The notes under the pieces were generated by a model. That model was not told the DNA's origin and did not search any database. It saw only the letters and a program-made list of their open reading frames with translations. A stretch of DNA of 12,453 nt from an uncultured Collinsella sp. (lineage in GTDB: Bacteria > Actinomycetota > Coriobacteriia > Coriobacteriales > Coriobacteriaceae), in assembly GCA_900550595.1 (NCBI GenBank), contig URTB01000025.1:1-12453 (forward strand), read 5' to 3'. Each line of letters starts with the position of its first letter. The first letter of the stretch is position 1. Positions 5,843 through 12,453 of the stretch are shown here, one piece after another. A program made the translations under genes and the position numbers.

Positions 5843-6566
5843 AGGCGAGGGCTTGGTGCTGAAGCTCGATGAGCTCGGCAATGCCCTTGTCGCCCAGGTC
5901 GAGTAGGGCGTTGAGACGCTTACGGTCGAAGGGCGCCTGCTCGCCGGTACCCTGAAGTTCGATCATCTCACCGGAATCGGTAGCGACGAGGTTCATGTCG
6001 ACCTCGGCGTGGCTGTCCTCGGAATAATCCAAGTCGAGCAGGGTGTTGCCGTCGACGACGCCCATGGAAATGGCGGCAACCTGGCCCGTGAGCGGGATGC
6101 GCTCGAGTTTTCCCGCCTCGACCCACACGGCAAGGGCGTCGTGCAGCGCCAACCAGGCACCGGTAATGCTCGCCGTACGCGTGCCGCCATCGGCCTGGAT
6201 CACATCGCAGTCGACGGTAACGGTGTACTCGCCGAGCGCCTTCATGTTGACGACGGTACGCAGGCTGCGGCCGATAAGCCGCTCGATCTCCATGGAGCGG
6301 CCCTTGCGGTTGGCATGCTCGCGCTTGCAGCGTTTACCGGTCGAGGCCGGCAGCAACGCATATTCCGCCGTTACCCAGCCGGCCTTGGCGCCCTTGCGCC
6401 AACCCGGCACACCCTCCTCGATGGTGGCGGCGCACAGTACGCGCGTGTCGCCGAACTCCGCCAGGCACGAGCCGTGGGCGTGCTTCATGACGCCGCGGGT
6501 GAGCTTAACGGGGCGCAGCTCGTTGGCGGCGCGGCCGTTGGCGCGGTTGACCTGCATGTATTCCAT
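5841..6566 (-). CDS. rph: Ribonuclease PH
   Basis: RNase PH is a phosphate-dependent 3'-to-5' exoribonuclease that trims tRNA precursors and structured RNAs. The 241-residue length is standard. Recognised segments are TAEYALLP (66-73), GRSMEIERLIGRSLR (89-103) with the conserved phosphate-site Arg, the signature DVIQADGGTRTASITGAW (121-138) and LDLDYSEDSHAEVDMN carrying the catalytic acids. The loop between 73 and 90 is about two residues shorter than in Bacillus and lacks the usual Thr-rich form. The ATG at 6566 has AAAGGA 7 bases upstream. It lies 53 bases after murI, in the conserved murI-rph-rdgB order. Confidence 0.97.
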   Translation of the reverse strand: MEYMQVNRANGRAANELRPVKLTRGVMKHAHGSCLAEFGDTRVLCAATIEEGVPGWRKGAKAGWVTAEYALLPASTGKRCKREHANRKGRSMEIERLIGRSLRTVVNMKALGEYTVTVDCDVIQADGGTRTASITGAWLALHDALAVWVEAGKLERIPLTGQVAAISMGVVDGNTLLDLDYSEDSHAEVDMNLVATDSGEMIELQGTGEQAPFDRKRLNALLDLGDKGIAELIELQHQALA

Positions 6567-6619
6567 GGAACTATCCTTTCGGCAAAAGATGTGGCGAAGA
6601 CTCCGGCGACATTGCGAGC

Positions 6620-7504
6620 CTAACCGAGTTCGTCAATATCGACATGCTCGATGCTTTTAAGCGGCTGGCCAAAGATAAAGCTACCCGCCACCGCAAACTC
6701 GGCAATGTTGTCAGACGTGGTGGCAAAGCGATGCTGTGGCTCGGCGGTATCGCCCGCCAGTTGCTCACGACGCGTGAGGATATCAGTCAGCTCGCGGGTG
6801 GTCTCCTCGGCGGAGCTCACCACGCGCACCCCGGGTCCCAGCGCATGTCGGATGGGACCCACCAGCAGCGGGAAGTGCGTACAGCCGAGTACCACGGTAT
6901 CGATGCCGCGATCGTGCAGCGGCTCGACTGTGGCGCCGACCAGCGCGCGAACGGCTGGCGTATCAAAAATATCCTCGTTCTCGAGCCACTGCTCCTGCAG
7001 ATGCGCGCCCGAGGCGAGCTCGTGCTCGACGACCTCGACAAAGCTCGAGGCCGGGCAGCCATACACATCGACACCAGCATCCAAGTCCTGGATGGCGCGC
7101 GTGTAGGCACCCGAGCGAATGGTGAGGTTGGTGGCCAGCACGCCCACGCGACGCGTACGCGTGCTGTTAATGGCGGCGCGTGCGCCCGGGGCGATCACGC
7201 CGATCACGGGAACGTCGAGCACTTGTTGAGCCAGACGCAAGGCCGCGGCGGTCGCCGTGTTACAGGCGATGACCATGATCTTAACGTCGTGCCTCGATAG
7301 CCAGCGGCCCGCCTGCAGCGCAAACGAGCGAACCTCGTCCTCGGTGCGGGTGCCATAAGGGCAGCGCTTAGTGTCACCGAAATAGTAGACGGACTCGTGC
7401 GGAAGCGCTGTTGCGATCGCGCGCGCGACCGTCAAGCCGCCCAGGCCCGAGTCGAACACGCCGATCGGACGCGTGTCCCCGGCCAGATTATCGATATCGG
7501 ACAT
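6620..7504 (-). CDS. murI: Glutamate racemase
   Basis: MurI converts L-glutamate to the D-glutamate needed for peptidoglycan stems. In the 294-residue form, FDSGLGG (17-23) supplies the conserved Asp and Ser. GDTKRCPYG (43-51) is the substrate loop. CNTATA (81-86) and GCTHFPLL (207-214) carry the two catalytic cysteines, Cys81 and Cys208. The frame could start at GTG 7540 (12 residues longer), but no ribosome site precedes it. The ATG at 7504 has GAGG very close and GAGAGAG further up, so it is preferred with some doubt. The gene lies 51 bases after the HAD gene and 53 bases before rph, in a cell-wall/RNA-processing operon. Confidence 0.95.
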   Translation of the reverse strand: MSDIDNLAGDTRPIGVFDSGLGGLTVARAIATALPHESVYYFGDTKRCPYGTRTEDEVRSFALQAGRWLSRHDVKIMVIACNTATAAALRLAQQVLDVPVIGVIAPGARAAINSTRTRRVGVLATNLTIRSGAYTRAIQDLDAGVDVYGCPASSFVEVVEHELASGAHLQEQWLENEDIFDTPAVRALVGATVEPLHDRGIDTVVLGCTHFPLLVGPIRHALGPGVRVVSSAEETTRELTDILTRREQLAGDTAEPQHRFATTSDNIAEFAVAGSFIFGQPLKSIEHVDIDELG

Positions 7505-7555
7505 TACCTCACCAGATTCTCTCTCGAAAAATGCGACCACGCGTGATGCGTCGCA

Positions 7556-8467
7556 CTACGAACGGGCTGCGACCAGCAGCTCGGCCGTTGCCACCCAACC
7601 GTCGACAATCTTGCCGCGCGTTACATAGGCATTGTCGCAGGTGTCCAAGAACTCCGGGGCACCGGCGCTCGTCAGACCATTCTCGACCAGGCAGAACATG
7701 CCCACATGGTCGGCCATGTAGAAGTCGGACTCGGAGTCGCCGAGCGCAAGCGTCTCCTCGCGCTCGATCCCCAGGTGCTCGCAGAAGCGCGCAATGGCAA
7801 CGCCTTTGTTGAGACCCGCCGGATTGATGTTGAAGGCGCGGCCGTCCTCGACGCGATTAAGCTCGAGCGTCGTCGGCTTGGACAGGTGAGTCAGATGGCC
7901 GTTGCAAGCCCAGACCAGACCGCAGCCGGCCTCGTCCAGGATGGCCTGGACCTCATCGTCGGGCACATCGCCGCGCATGCCGACGGTGACCTCACGGTAC
8001 TTGTAGCCGGTCGACATGTCGTTGTGGTATTCGATCTTGTGCGGCCAGCGGGCAAGGATCTTCTCGCACACGCCGGTCTGCTCGATCACCTGGTGCGGCG
8101 TGAGACCGCAGGCGGGGTCGTAGGGCATGTCGCCCGTCAGGTACTCCCAGTCGTTGGCCTTGAGGTCGTACATGACCAGGCCGCCCATCTCGCCGATGTA
8201 GGAGTTGAGGCCGAGCACGCGGGCGTCCTCATGGATCATGGTGCGATTGCGACCCGAGGTGGGAACCACCTGGATGCCGGCACGGGCGAGCGCGACAACC
8301 GCCTCGACGAGCTTGGTCGAGGGATTGCCGTCGTTATCGCGCAGCACGCACGAGCCGGGGGCGAGCATCGTGGCGTCCAGATCGGTAAAGACATACTTGA
8401 CCTTGGCAAGGCGCTCGCGCATCTCGCCCGAAAGCTCGGCAACGGTCGGCAGGATGTTGTGGGACAT
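7556..8467 (-). CDS. HAD-superfamily phosphatase, substrate unknown
   Basis: The 303-residue protein has the four HAD motifs: FTDLDATML (27-35; nucleophile Asp29 and acid Asp31), TSGR (70-73), Lys in NKG (220-222) and GDSESD (243-248). The insert between motifs II and III fits the type IIB cap of Cof-like sugar-phosphate phosphatases, which act on small phosphorylated metabolites in the cytosol. Motif I has Ala where DLDGT is usual. The frame also allows a GTG two codons upstream, but GGAG is correctly spaced only for the ATG at 8467. It sits between murE (30-bp gap) and murI (51-bp gap), so a role tied to the cell wall or amino-sugars is possible but not shown. The precise substrate is not recognisable. 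Confidence 0.88.
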   Translation of the reverse strand: MSHNILPTVAELSGEMRERLAKVKYVFTDLDATMLAPGSCVLRDNDGNPSTKLVEAVVALARAGIQVVPTSGRNRTMIHEDARVLGLNSYIGEMGGLVMYDLKANDWEYLTGDMPYDPACGLTPHQVIEQTGVCEKILARWPHKIEYHNDMSTGYKYREVTVGMRGDVPDDEVQAILDEAGCGLVWACNGHLTHLSKPTTLELNRVEDGRAFNINPAGLNKGVAIARFCEHLGIEREETLALGDSESDFYMADHVGMFCLVENGLTSAGAPEFLDTCDNAYVTRGKIVDGWVATAELLVAARS

Positions 8468-8497
8468 GGTCACTCCGTTTACATAGAAGGGGCTGGT

Positions 8498-10015
8498 CTA
8501 GGCGTCGTACGCCGCAAGGGTGCGCTTGAGAATCGAACCGTCGCGCTCACAAGGCTCGGGTCCGTTCTTGCGCAGCATACACTCTTCCTCGCCCTTACCG
8601 GTCACGATGACCACGGCAGGACGGACAGTTTCGCGCACGGCAGTCTCGATAGCGGCAACGCGATCAGTCACGATTTGCCAGTTATCATTTCCCTGCGCTT
8701 GAACGTTGCGCGCGATCTCGGCGCAGATGTCCTCGACATCCTCGGGGCCGGGGTCATCCTCGGTAATCACGATTCGGTCGGCATACTTGCCAGCGGCGAT
8801 GCCCATCGTGGTGCGTCGATCGACACCCTTACCGCCCGTAGCGCCAAATACAACCGCCAGCTCGCGCTCGGGATAGTTCTCGCGCAAGTCGCGCAGGAGT
8901 GTCTCGAGGCTCATGCCGTTATGTGCAAAATCGACGATGCCCAGGATTTTGCCCGATACGGACGGATAGAGCTCCATACGACCGGGAACGAAGACGCCCT
9001 CAAAGCCATGGACGATACCCTCTTCGGAAATGCCCAGGGCCTCGGCGCAGGCAATAGCGGCAAGCGCGTTGGACACATTGAACTTAACCGGCGTGGGAAT
9101 CACAATGTCACGCGTAAAACGGGGCGTGCGCACCGTTGCCACCACGCCGCAGTCGCCATTGCGAATCGCCAGCGCAAGCACGTCGGCACGCTCGTCGGTC
9201 AGGGAGAACGTCACCGTACGTTCGCAACGAGATGCCGCCTCGAGCACGCGATCGACCTTATCCATATCGAGATTGACCACGGCAAAACGGCTCTGCAAGA
9301 AGATTTTGAGCTTGCTGGCAAAGTAATCCTCGAGCGTCGGATGCTCAATCGGCGAAATGTGATCCTCGCCGATATTGGTAAAGGCGCCGACTTCAAAGTC
9401 AATCTTGCCCGTGCGCTCGTATTTGAGGCCCTGACTCGATGCCTCCATAACCAGCCACGGGGCACCCGCCTCCGCAGCATGTGCGATGCGAGACTGCAGC
9501 AGGAAGGATTCGGGGGTCGTCAGCTTGGAAGGGCCCGTCTCGATGCCGTCGTCGAACTCAATGCCCGTATTAAGAGCGGGTCGATGACAGCCCGTAAGCT
9601 TGGCCTCGTTGGCGAGGATGCCGCGCAGATAAAAGCTGCAGGTCGACTTGCCCTTGGTGCCTGTAAAGGCGCAGACCTTCACCTTACCCGACGGGTGCCC
9701 ATAAAAGGCATCTGCCACCACGGCGAGCGTGCGACGAATATCGCTCACAATCACCGCGGGAAGATCAACATCGTAATCGACCTCGGAAACGTAGGCCACG
9801 GCGCCATCGGCGATTGCCGAAAGCAGGTACTCGCGCTTAAACGCACGGCCTTTGCAGACAAACAACGTGCCCGGACGCACCTGGCGCGAGTCATCAGTCG
9901 CAAACTCAATGCGCTGGTCGCACGAAGCGCTCGGTCTGGAAACAACAAGGTCATCTTCCTCGAGCAACTCTATATAGCGCATCAGAGTTAGCTTCTCTTG
10001 TGTCGGACTCGACAT
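8498..10015 (-). CDS. murE: MurE-type UDP-MurNAc-tripeptide ligase, probably not DAP-specific
   Basis: This cytosolic Mur ligase adds the third, usually diamino, residue to UDP-MurNAc-L-Ala-D-Glu. The 505-residue protein has the UDP-binding DDSRQVRPGTLF (41-52), ATP loop GTKGKST (119-125), TTPES (166-170), EASSQGL (191-197), NIGEDH (214-219), YFASK (231-235) with the Lys that is normally carbamylated, and VPGRME (343-348). The diamino-acid pocket reads DFAHNGMSLE (362-371) and DDPGPED (420-426), not the DNPR of DAP-adding enzymes, so Lys or Orn is more likely. GKGEE (473-477) replaces the common GKGHE. The ATG at 10015 has GAGAGAGG 7 bases upstream; the frame is open a further 56 codons, but that part looks non-coding. 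It heads the minus-strand operon and diverges from asnB. Confidence 0.9.
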   Translation of the reverse strand: MSSPTQEKLTLMRYIELLEEDDLVVSRPSASCDQRIEFATDDSRQVRPGTLFVCKGRAFKREYLLSAIADGAVAYVSEVDYDVDLPAVIVSDIRRTLAVVADAFYGHPSGKVKVCAFTGTKGKSTCSFYLRGILANEAKLTGCHRPALNTGIEFDDGIETGPSKLTTPESFLLQSRIAHAAEAGAPWLVMEASSQGLKYERTGKIDFEVGAFTNIGEDHISPIEHPTLEDYFASKLKIFLQSRFAVVNLDMDKVDRVLEAASRCERTVTFSLTDERADVLALAIRNGDCGVVATVRTPRFTRDIVIPTPVKFNVSNALAAIACAEALGISEEGIVHGFEGVFVPGRMELYPSVSGKILGIVDFAHNGMSLETLLRDLRENYPERELAVVFGATGGKGVDRRTTMGIAAGKYADRIVITEDDPGPEDVEDICAEIARNVQAQGNDNWQIVTDRVAAIETAVRETVRPAVVIVTGKGEEECMLRKNGPEPCERDGSILKRTLAAYDA

Positions 10016-10148
10016 ACAAAGACCTCTCTCGCTAAATTCAACCTTAAAGGGCAGAAGGCGTCCCGCGGCAGAAACGATGAAACATTCTGTATTATCAACC
10101 ATCCTAATATGCCACCTGACCTTGCGCGCATCACAGCCTTCTAAAAAA

Positions 10149-10176
10149 TTGCATGGACTGTGCCGTGGTCTAATAA
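10149..10176 (+). promoter_or_regulatory. Candidate promoter of the asnB leader or a small RNA
   Basis: TTGCAT (10149-10154) and TAATAA (10171-10176) are 16 bases apart. TCTAAT (10169-10174) is a better -10 but is too close to that -35. The RNA would start near 10183 and reach the terminator at about 10289, giving roughly 105 bases. Confidence 0.3.
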
Positions 10177-10218
10177 ATGGCAACAGTGTTCACCCCGTGT
10201 AAAACCAAGGAAATCTGG

Positions 10219-10269
10219 GTGCTGTTCTTTAACATAGCGTTCGCAACCACGTCCCGCCGCTTCGCCTGA
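10219..10269 (+). CDS. Possible 16-residue leader peptide overlapping a terminator
   Basis: A GTG start at 10219 has AAGGA 7 bases upstream. It opens a short frame translating as MLFFNIAFATTSRRFA, with TGA at 10267-10269. Codons 10-13 lie on the 5' arm of the terminator and the stop lies in its loop. A ribosome travelling to the stop would therefore melt the hairpin. Only one Asn codon is present, so it is not a classical Asn-rich attenuator peptide. A frame this short can arise by chance. Confidence 0.25.
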   Translation: MLFFNIAFATTSRRFA

Positions 10270-10289
10270 AGATCGGGACGTGGTTTTTT
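10245..10289 (+). terminator. Strong intrinsic terminator upstream of asnB
   Basis: AACCACGTCCCG (10245-10256) and CGGGACGTGGTT (10274-10285) pair perfectly over 12 bp around a 17-base loop, followed by TTTT so that six T run together. It reads only in the plus direction; the minus strand has no T run after it. No plus-strand gene lies before it within the window, so it ends either a short leader RNA of asnB or an independent small RNA. Confidence 0.88.
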
Positions 10290-10361
10290 CGGTTCGCTCG
10301 GCGCTTATGCCCTATCACGAAACAAAAGATTGGCATGATAGTAAAGATTATTTGACATCAG

Positions 10362-10382
10362 CTGCCGCAATCCTTGCGGCAG
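10362..10382 (+). repeat. 9-bp perfect hairpin just before asnB
   Basis: CTGCCGCAA and TTGCGGCAG pair perfectly around a three-base TCC loop. It lies 32 bases before the asnB ATG and upstream of the ribosome site AAAGGA. There is no T run, so it is not a terminator. It could stabilise the 5' end of the mRNA or be a protein-binding dyad. Confidence 0.6.
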
Positions 10383-10414
10383 TACACCTGAGCCGTCAGC
10401 AGAAAGGATCTTGC

Positions 10415-12283
10415 ATGTGCGGTTTTGTCGGTTTTACCGGTACAGATGAACAGAGTGAGCTGGTTCTCACGGCCATGATGAATCGCATCATCCACCGTGG
10501 TCCCGATATGGGCGGCCAGCATATCGTCGACAACGTTGCTCTTGGTTTTCGTCGTCTTTCGATTCTCGATCTTTCCGAAGCTGGAGCCCAGCCCATGTCG
10601 AGCGACGACGGCAAGGTCACGATTGTCTTCAACGGAGAGATCTACAACTTCCAGGAGCTTCGTGCCGAGCTGGAGGCGGCCGGCTACGCCTTCCACTGCA
10701 ACGCTGATACCGAAGTCCTGGTACACGGTTACGAGGAGTGGGGCGAGGACCTGGTCAACCGTCTGCGCGGCATGTACGCGTTCGTGATTCACGACCAGAA
10801 CAAGAACAAACTCTTTGGTGCTCGTGACATCTTTGGTATCAAGCCGTTCTATTACTACCAGGCATCCGATGGCTCGCTGCTGTTTGGCTCCGAGATCAAG
10901 AGCTTCCTGGACCATCCCAAGTTTGAGAAGGCTGTCAACCACGACGCGCTGCGCCCCTACCTGACGCTGCAATTCCCTGCCACGGAGGAGACCTTCTTTA
11001 AGGGCGTGTTCAAGCTTGCCCCGGCGCATTGCTTTACGTATGACCTGACGACCAACACCATGGACATCAAGCGTTACTGGAGCTGTGACTTCACCGACGA
11101 CAACTCCAAGACCTTCGAGGAGTACGTGGACGAGTGCGACAAGGTCGTGCACGAAAGCGTCGCTGCGCACCGAATCGCCGATGTTAAGGTGGGCTCGTTC
11201 CTTTCTGGCGGTGTGGACTCCAGCTACATTGCCGCCTGTCTCATGCCCGACACCACGTATTCTGTCGGCTTCGATTACAAGAACTTCAACGAGACCAACT
11301 ACGCCGCCGAGCTTTCCGACAAGCTGGGCATCAAGAACGTGCGCAAGATGATTACCGCCGACGAGTTCTTTGATGCACTGCCCGATATCCAGTACCACAT
11401 GGACGAGCCGCAATCGAACCTGTCCAGCGTGCCGCTGTACTATCTGGCGCAGATGGCTTCCAAGGAGGTCACCGTCGTCCTTTCGGGCGAGGGTGCCGAC
11501 GAACTGTTTGCCGGCTATGAGTGGTACGAGGACACCCCCGAGATGCGCACTTTTAAGAAGCGCGTGCCGCTCGGCGTACGTCGCGCCCTGGGCTCACTCG
11601 TTCAGCATCTCCCCTACTTTAAGGGCCACAACTTCCTGACGAAATGCGCCGAGGTTCCCGAGCGCTGGTATGTGGGTCAGGCAAAGGTGTTCGATCCCTC
11701 CGAGGTCGACGAGGTGCTCAAGCCCGCTTATGACACCGGCAAGAACGCCGCCGAGATGTGCGCCGAGTACTACAAGCAGGTTCCCGACTGCTGCGAGCTT
11801 TCCAAGAAACAGTATCTGGATATGAACATGTGGCTGCCGGGTGACATTCTGCTCAAGGCCGACAAGATGTGCATGGCGCATTCTCTGGAGCTCCGCGTTC
11901 CGTTCCTGGACAAGAAGGTCATGGAGTTTGCCGAGCACATTCCCGCCAACTACCGTGTTAACGAAGAAGGCTGCAAGCTCGTTCTGCGTCACGCTGCCAA
12001 CCGCACGCTGCCCGACGAGTGGGCAACGCGCAAGAAGGTGGGCTTCCCCGTACCGGTCAAGTTCTGGCTGCGCGAGCAAAAGTACTACGACTACGTAAAG
12101 GAATACTTCACCGCACCGTGGGCTGCTGATTTCTTTGACACTGATGCGCTCATGAAACTGCTCGACGATCACTTTAAGGGCCGCGCGCTCAACCAGCGCA
12201 AGATCTATACCACGCTGACGTTCCTCATTTGGTACAAGCGCTTCTTTATCGACGAGAACAAGAGCACTGAAGTCGCCGCTTAG
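10415..12283 (+). CDS. asnB: Asparagine synthase (glutamine-hydrolysing)
   Basis: AsnB hydrolyses glutamine and uses the ammonia to amidate aspartate via an aspartyl-AMP. The 622-residue protein must start at MCGFVGF, since Cys2 is the glutaminase nucleophile; the frame is open 45 codons upstream, but AAAGGA lies 6 bases before this ATG. The N-terminal domain has HRGPD, RRLSILD and NGEIYN (73-78). The synthetase domain has the PP-loop SGGVDSS (264-270), LSGEGADELFAGY (356-368), GDILLKADKM and LELRVPFLD. Length and motifs resemble the long Bacillus AsnB type, whose best-known member is reported to amidate peptidoglycan DAP. Free asparagine synthesis and cell-wall amidation are therefore both possible. 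It diverges from murE and is followed by tRNA-Val. Confidence 0.95.
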   Translation: MCGFVGFTGTDEQSELVLTAMMNRIIHRGPDMGGQHIVDNVALGFRRLSILDLSEAGAQPMSSDDGKVTIVFNGEIYNFQELRAELEAAGYAFHCNADTEVLVHGYEEWGEDLVNRLRGMYAFVIHDQNKNKLFGARDIFGIKPFYYYQASDGSLLFGSEIKSFLDHPKFEKAVNHDALRPYLTLQFPATEETFFKGVFKLAPAHCFTYDLTTNTMDIKRYWSCDFTDDNSKTFEEYVDECDKVVHESVAAHRIADVKVGSFLSGGVDSSYIAACLMPDTTYSVGFDYKNFNETNYAAELSDKLGIKNVRKMITADEFFDALPDIQYHMDEPQSNLSSVPLYYLAQMASKEVTVVLSGEGADELFAGYEWYEDTPEMRTFKKRVPLGVRRALGSLVQHLPYFKGHNFLTKCAEVPERWYVGQAKVFDPSEVDEVLKPAYDTGKNAAEMCAEYYKQVPDCCELSKKQYLDMNMWLPGDILLKADKMCMAHSLELRVPFLDKKVMEFAEHIPANYRVNEEGCKLVLRHAANRTLPDEWATRKKVGFPVPVKFWLREQKYYDYVKEYFTAPWAADFFDTDALMKLLDDHFKGRALNQRKIYTTLTFLIWYKRFFIDENKSTEVAA

Positions 12284-12324
12284 ATTTCGTTATGAATTAG
12301 CGGTGAACCACGCAGGGTTTCCGC

Positions 12325-12330
12325 TATACT
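12325..12330 (+). promoter_or_regulatory. Possible -10 of tRNA-Val
   Basis: TATACT lies 10 bases before the tRNA 5' end. The -35 region (GTGAAC around 12303-12308) is poor. An imperfect inverted repeat, TAGCGG (12298-12303) and CCGCTA (12321-12326), overlaps the start of this element. Confidence 0.4.
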
Positions 12331-12340
12331 CAGTCCCTGC

Positions 12341-12416
12341 GGGCGATTGGCGCAACGGTTAGCGCAGGTGCTTTACACGCACAAGGCTGGGGGTTCGAAT
12401 CCCTCATCGCCCACCA
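12341..12416 (+). tRNA. tRNA-Val(TAC)
   Basis: A 76-base cloverleaf with encoded CCA. The acceptor GGGCGAT pairs with ATCGCCC. The D stem is GCGC/GCGC. The anticodon loop TTTACAC gives anticodon TAC, which reads GTA and other Val codons. The T loop is TTCGAAT. The outermost anticodon-stem pair is a G-A mismatch, otherwise the stems are sound. It lies 57 bases after the asnB stop. Confidence 0.96.
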
Positions 12417-12426
12417 CTGATTTGTT

Positions 12427-12453
12427 AGGCCTCCATCACTGGAGGCCTTTCTT
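12427..12453 (+). terminator. Intrinsic terminator after tRNA-Val
   Basis: AGGCCTCCA and TGGAGGCCT pair perfectly over 9 bp with a TCAC loop, followed by TTCTT to the window edge. It lies 10 bases after the CCA end and closes the tRNA transcript. Confidence 0.93.

Larger units (their letters stand above)
10016..10414. other. Divergent intergenic region murE/asnB
   Basis: About 400 bases separate the two starts. The murE side (10016-10140) has only weak promoter-like sequences on the minus strand, such as GATAAT near 10089-10094 without a -35. The asnB side holds, in plus-strand order, a possible promoter, a possible 16-codon frame, a strong terminator and a 9-bp hairpin; these are listed separately. 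Between 10290 and 10361 no convincing promoter was found, although TTGGCA and TTGACA both occur. Confidence 0.6.

Noticed and set aside
7706..9991. Long plus-strand open frame (761 codons) antisense to the HAD gene and murE
   Set aside because: It spans two real genes and their gap on the other strand and shows no domain. Codon bias explains the open frame.
10016..10183. 56-codon N-terminal extension of MurE
   Set aside because: The upstream starts lack ribosome sites, whereas the ATG at 10015 has a well-spaced GAGAGAGG and the known fold begins there.
10177..10414. T-box riboswitch before asnB
   Set aside because: No T-box core (TGGNACCGCG-like) or Stem I landmarks are visible; the terminator sequence has no matching antiterminator.
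12298..12326. Terminator for asnB from TAGCGG/CCGCTA
   Set aside because: The pairing is imperfect, the loop is long and no T run follows. It overlaps the tRNA-Val -10, so a role as terminator is unlikely.
1..12453. CRISPR array, insertion sequence, prophage or defence system
   Set aside because: No regularly spaced repeats, transposase, integrase or defence-type domain was seen on either strand; the genes are all housekeeping.

Overview
The window looks like a core chromosomal segment of a high-GC, gut-type actinobacterium of the class Coriobacteriia, most probably Collinsella or a close relative. That placement is an inference from overall protein character, strong G/C third-position bias (which creates long antisense open frames), Actinobacteria/Firmicutes-like gene order and GGAG/GAGG ribosome sites. 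No transposase, phage gene, CRISPR array or broken gene is visible.

Layout. Everything from the left edge to about 10.0 kb is on the minus strand, so transcription runs right to left. In transcription order: murE, a HAD phosphatase, murI, rph, a 146-bp spacer with a hairpin, rdgB and dtd; then a veg-like gene, ispE and tRNA-Pro(CGG); then tatA, greA and lysS. On the plus strand, diverging from murE across about 400 bp, lies asnB, followed by tRNA-Val(TAC). Factor-independent terminators are readable after tRNA-Pro, tatA, greA and tRNA-Val. A strong one also sits between the murE and asnB starts, pointing toward asnB.

Function. The set is housekeeping: cell-wall precursor synthesis (murE, murI), RNA and nucleotide quality control (rph, rdgB, dtd), isoprenoid synthesis (ispE), protein export (tatA), transcript elongation (greA), lysyl-tRNA charging (lysS) and amide transfer (asnB). 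The murI-rph-rdgB and veg-ispE pairings match conserved gene orders in Gram-positive bacteria.

Most interesting points. (1) A perfect 28-bp palindrome occurs twice, in each case within 0-3 bases of a stop codon (dtd and lysS), in frame with the gene and without a U tract. (2) LysRS carries a C-terminal tRNA-binding domain of the Trbp111/MetRS-tail type. (3) The asnB leader holds a strong terminator whose 5' arm overlaps a possible 16-codon reading frame with a good ribosome site. (4) The greA-lysS gap, the veg leader and the rph-rdgB spacer each hold hairpins that could set differential expression. (5) MurE has non-DAP-type motifs. I see no convincing new multi-gene system; the novelty candidates are regulatory or repeat elements.
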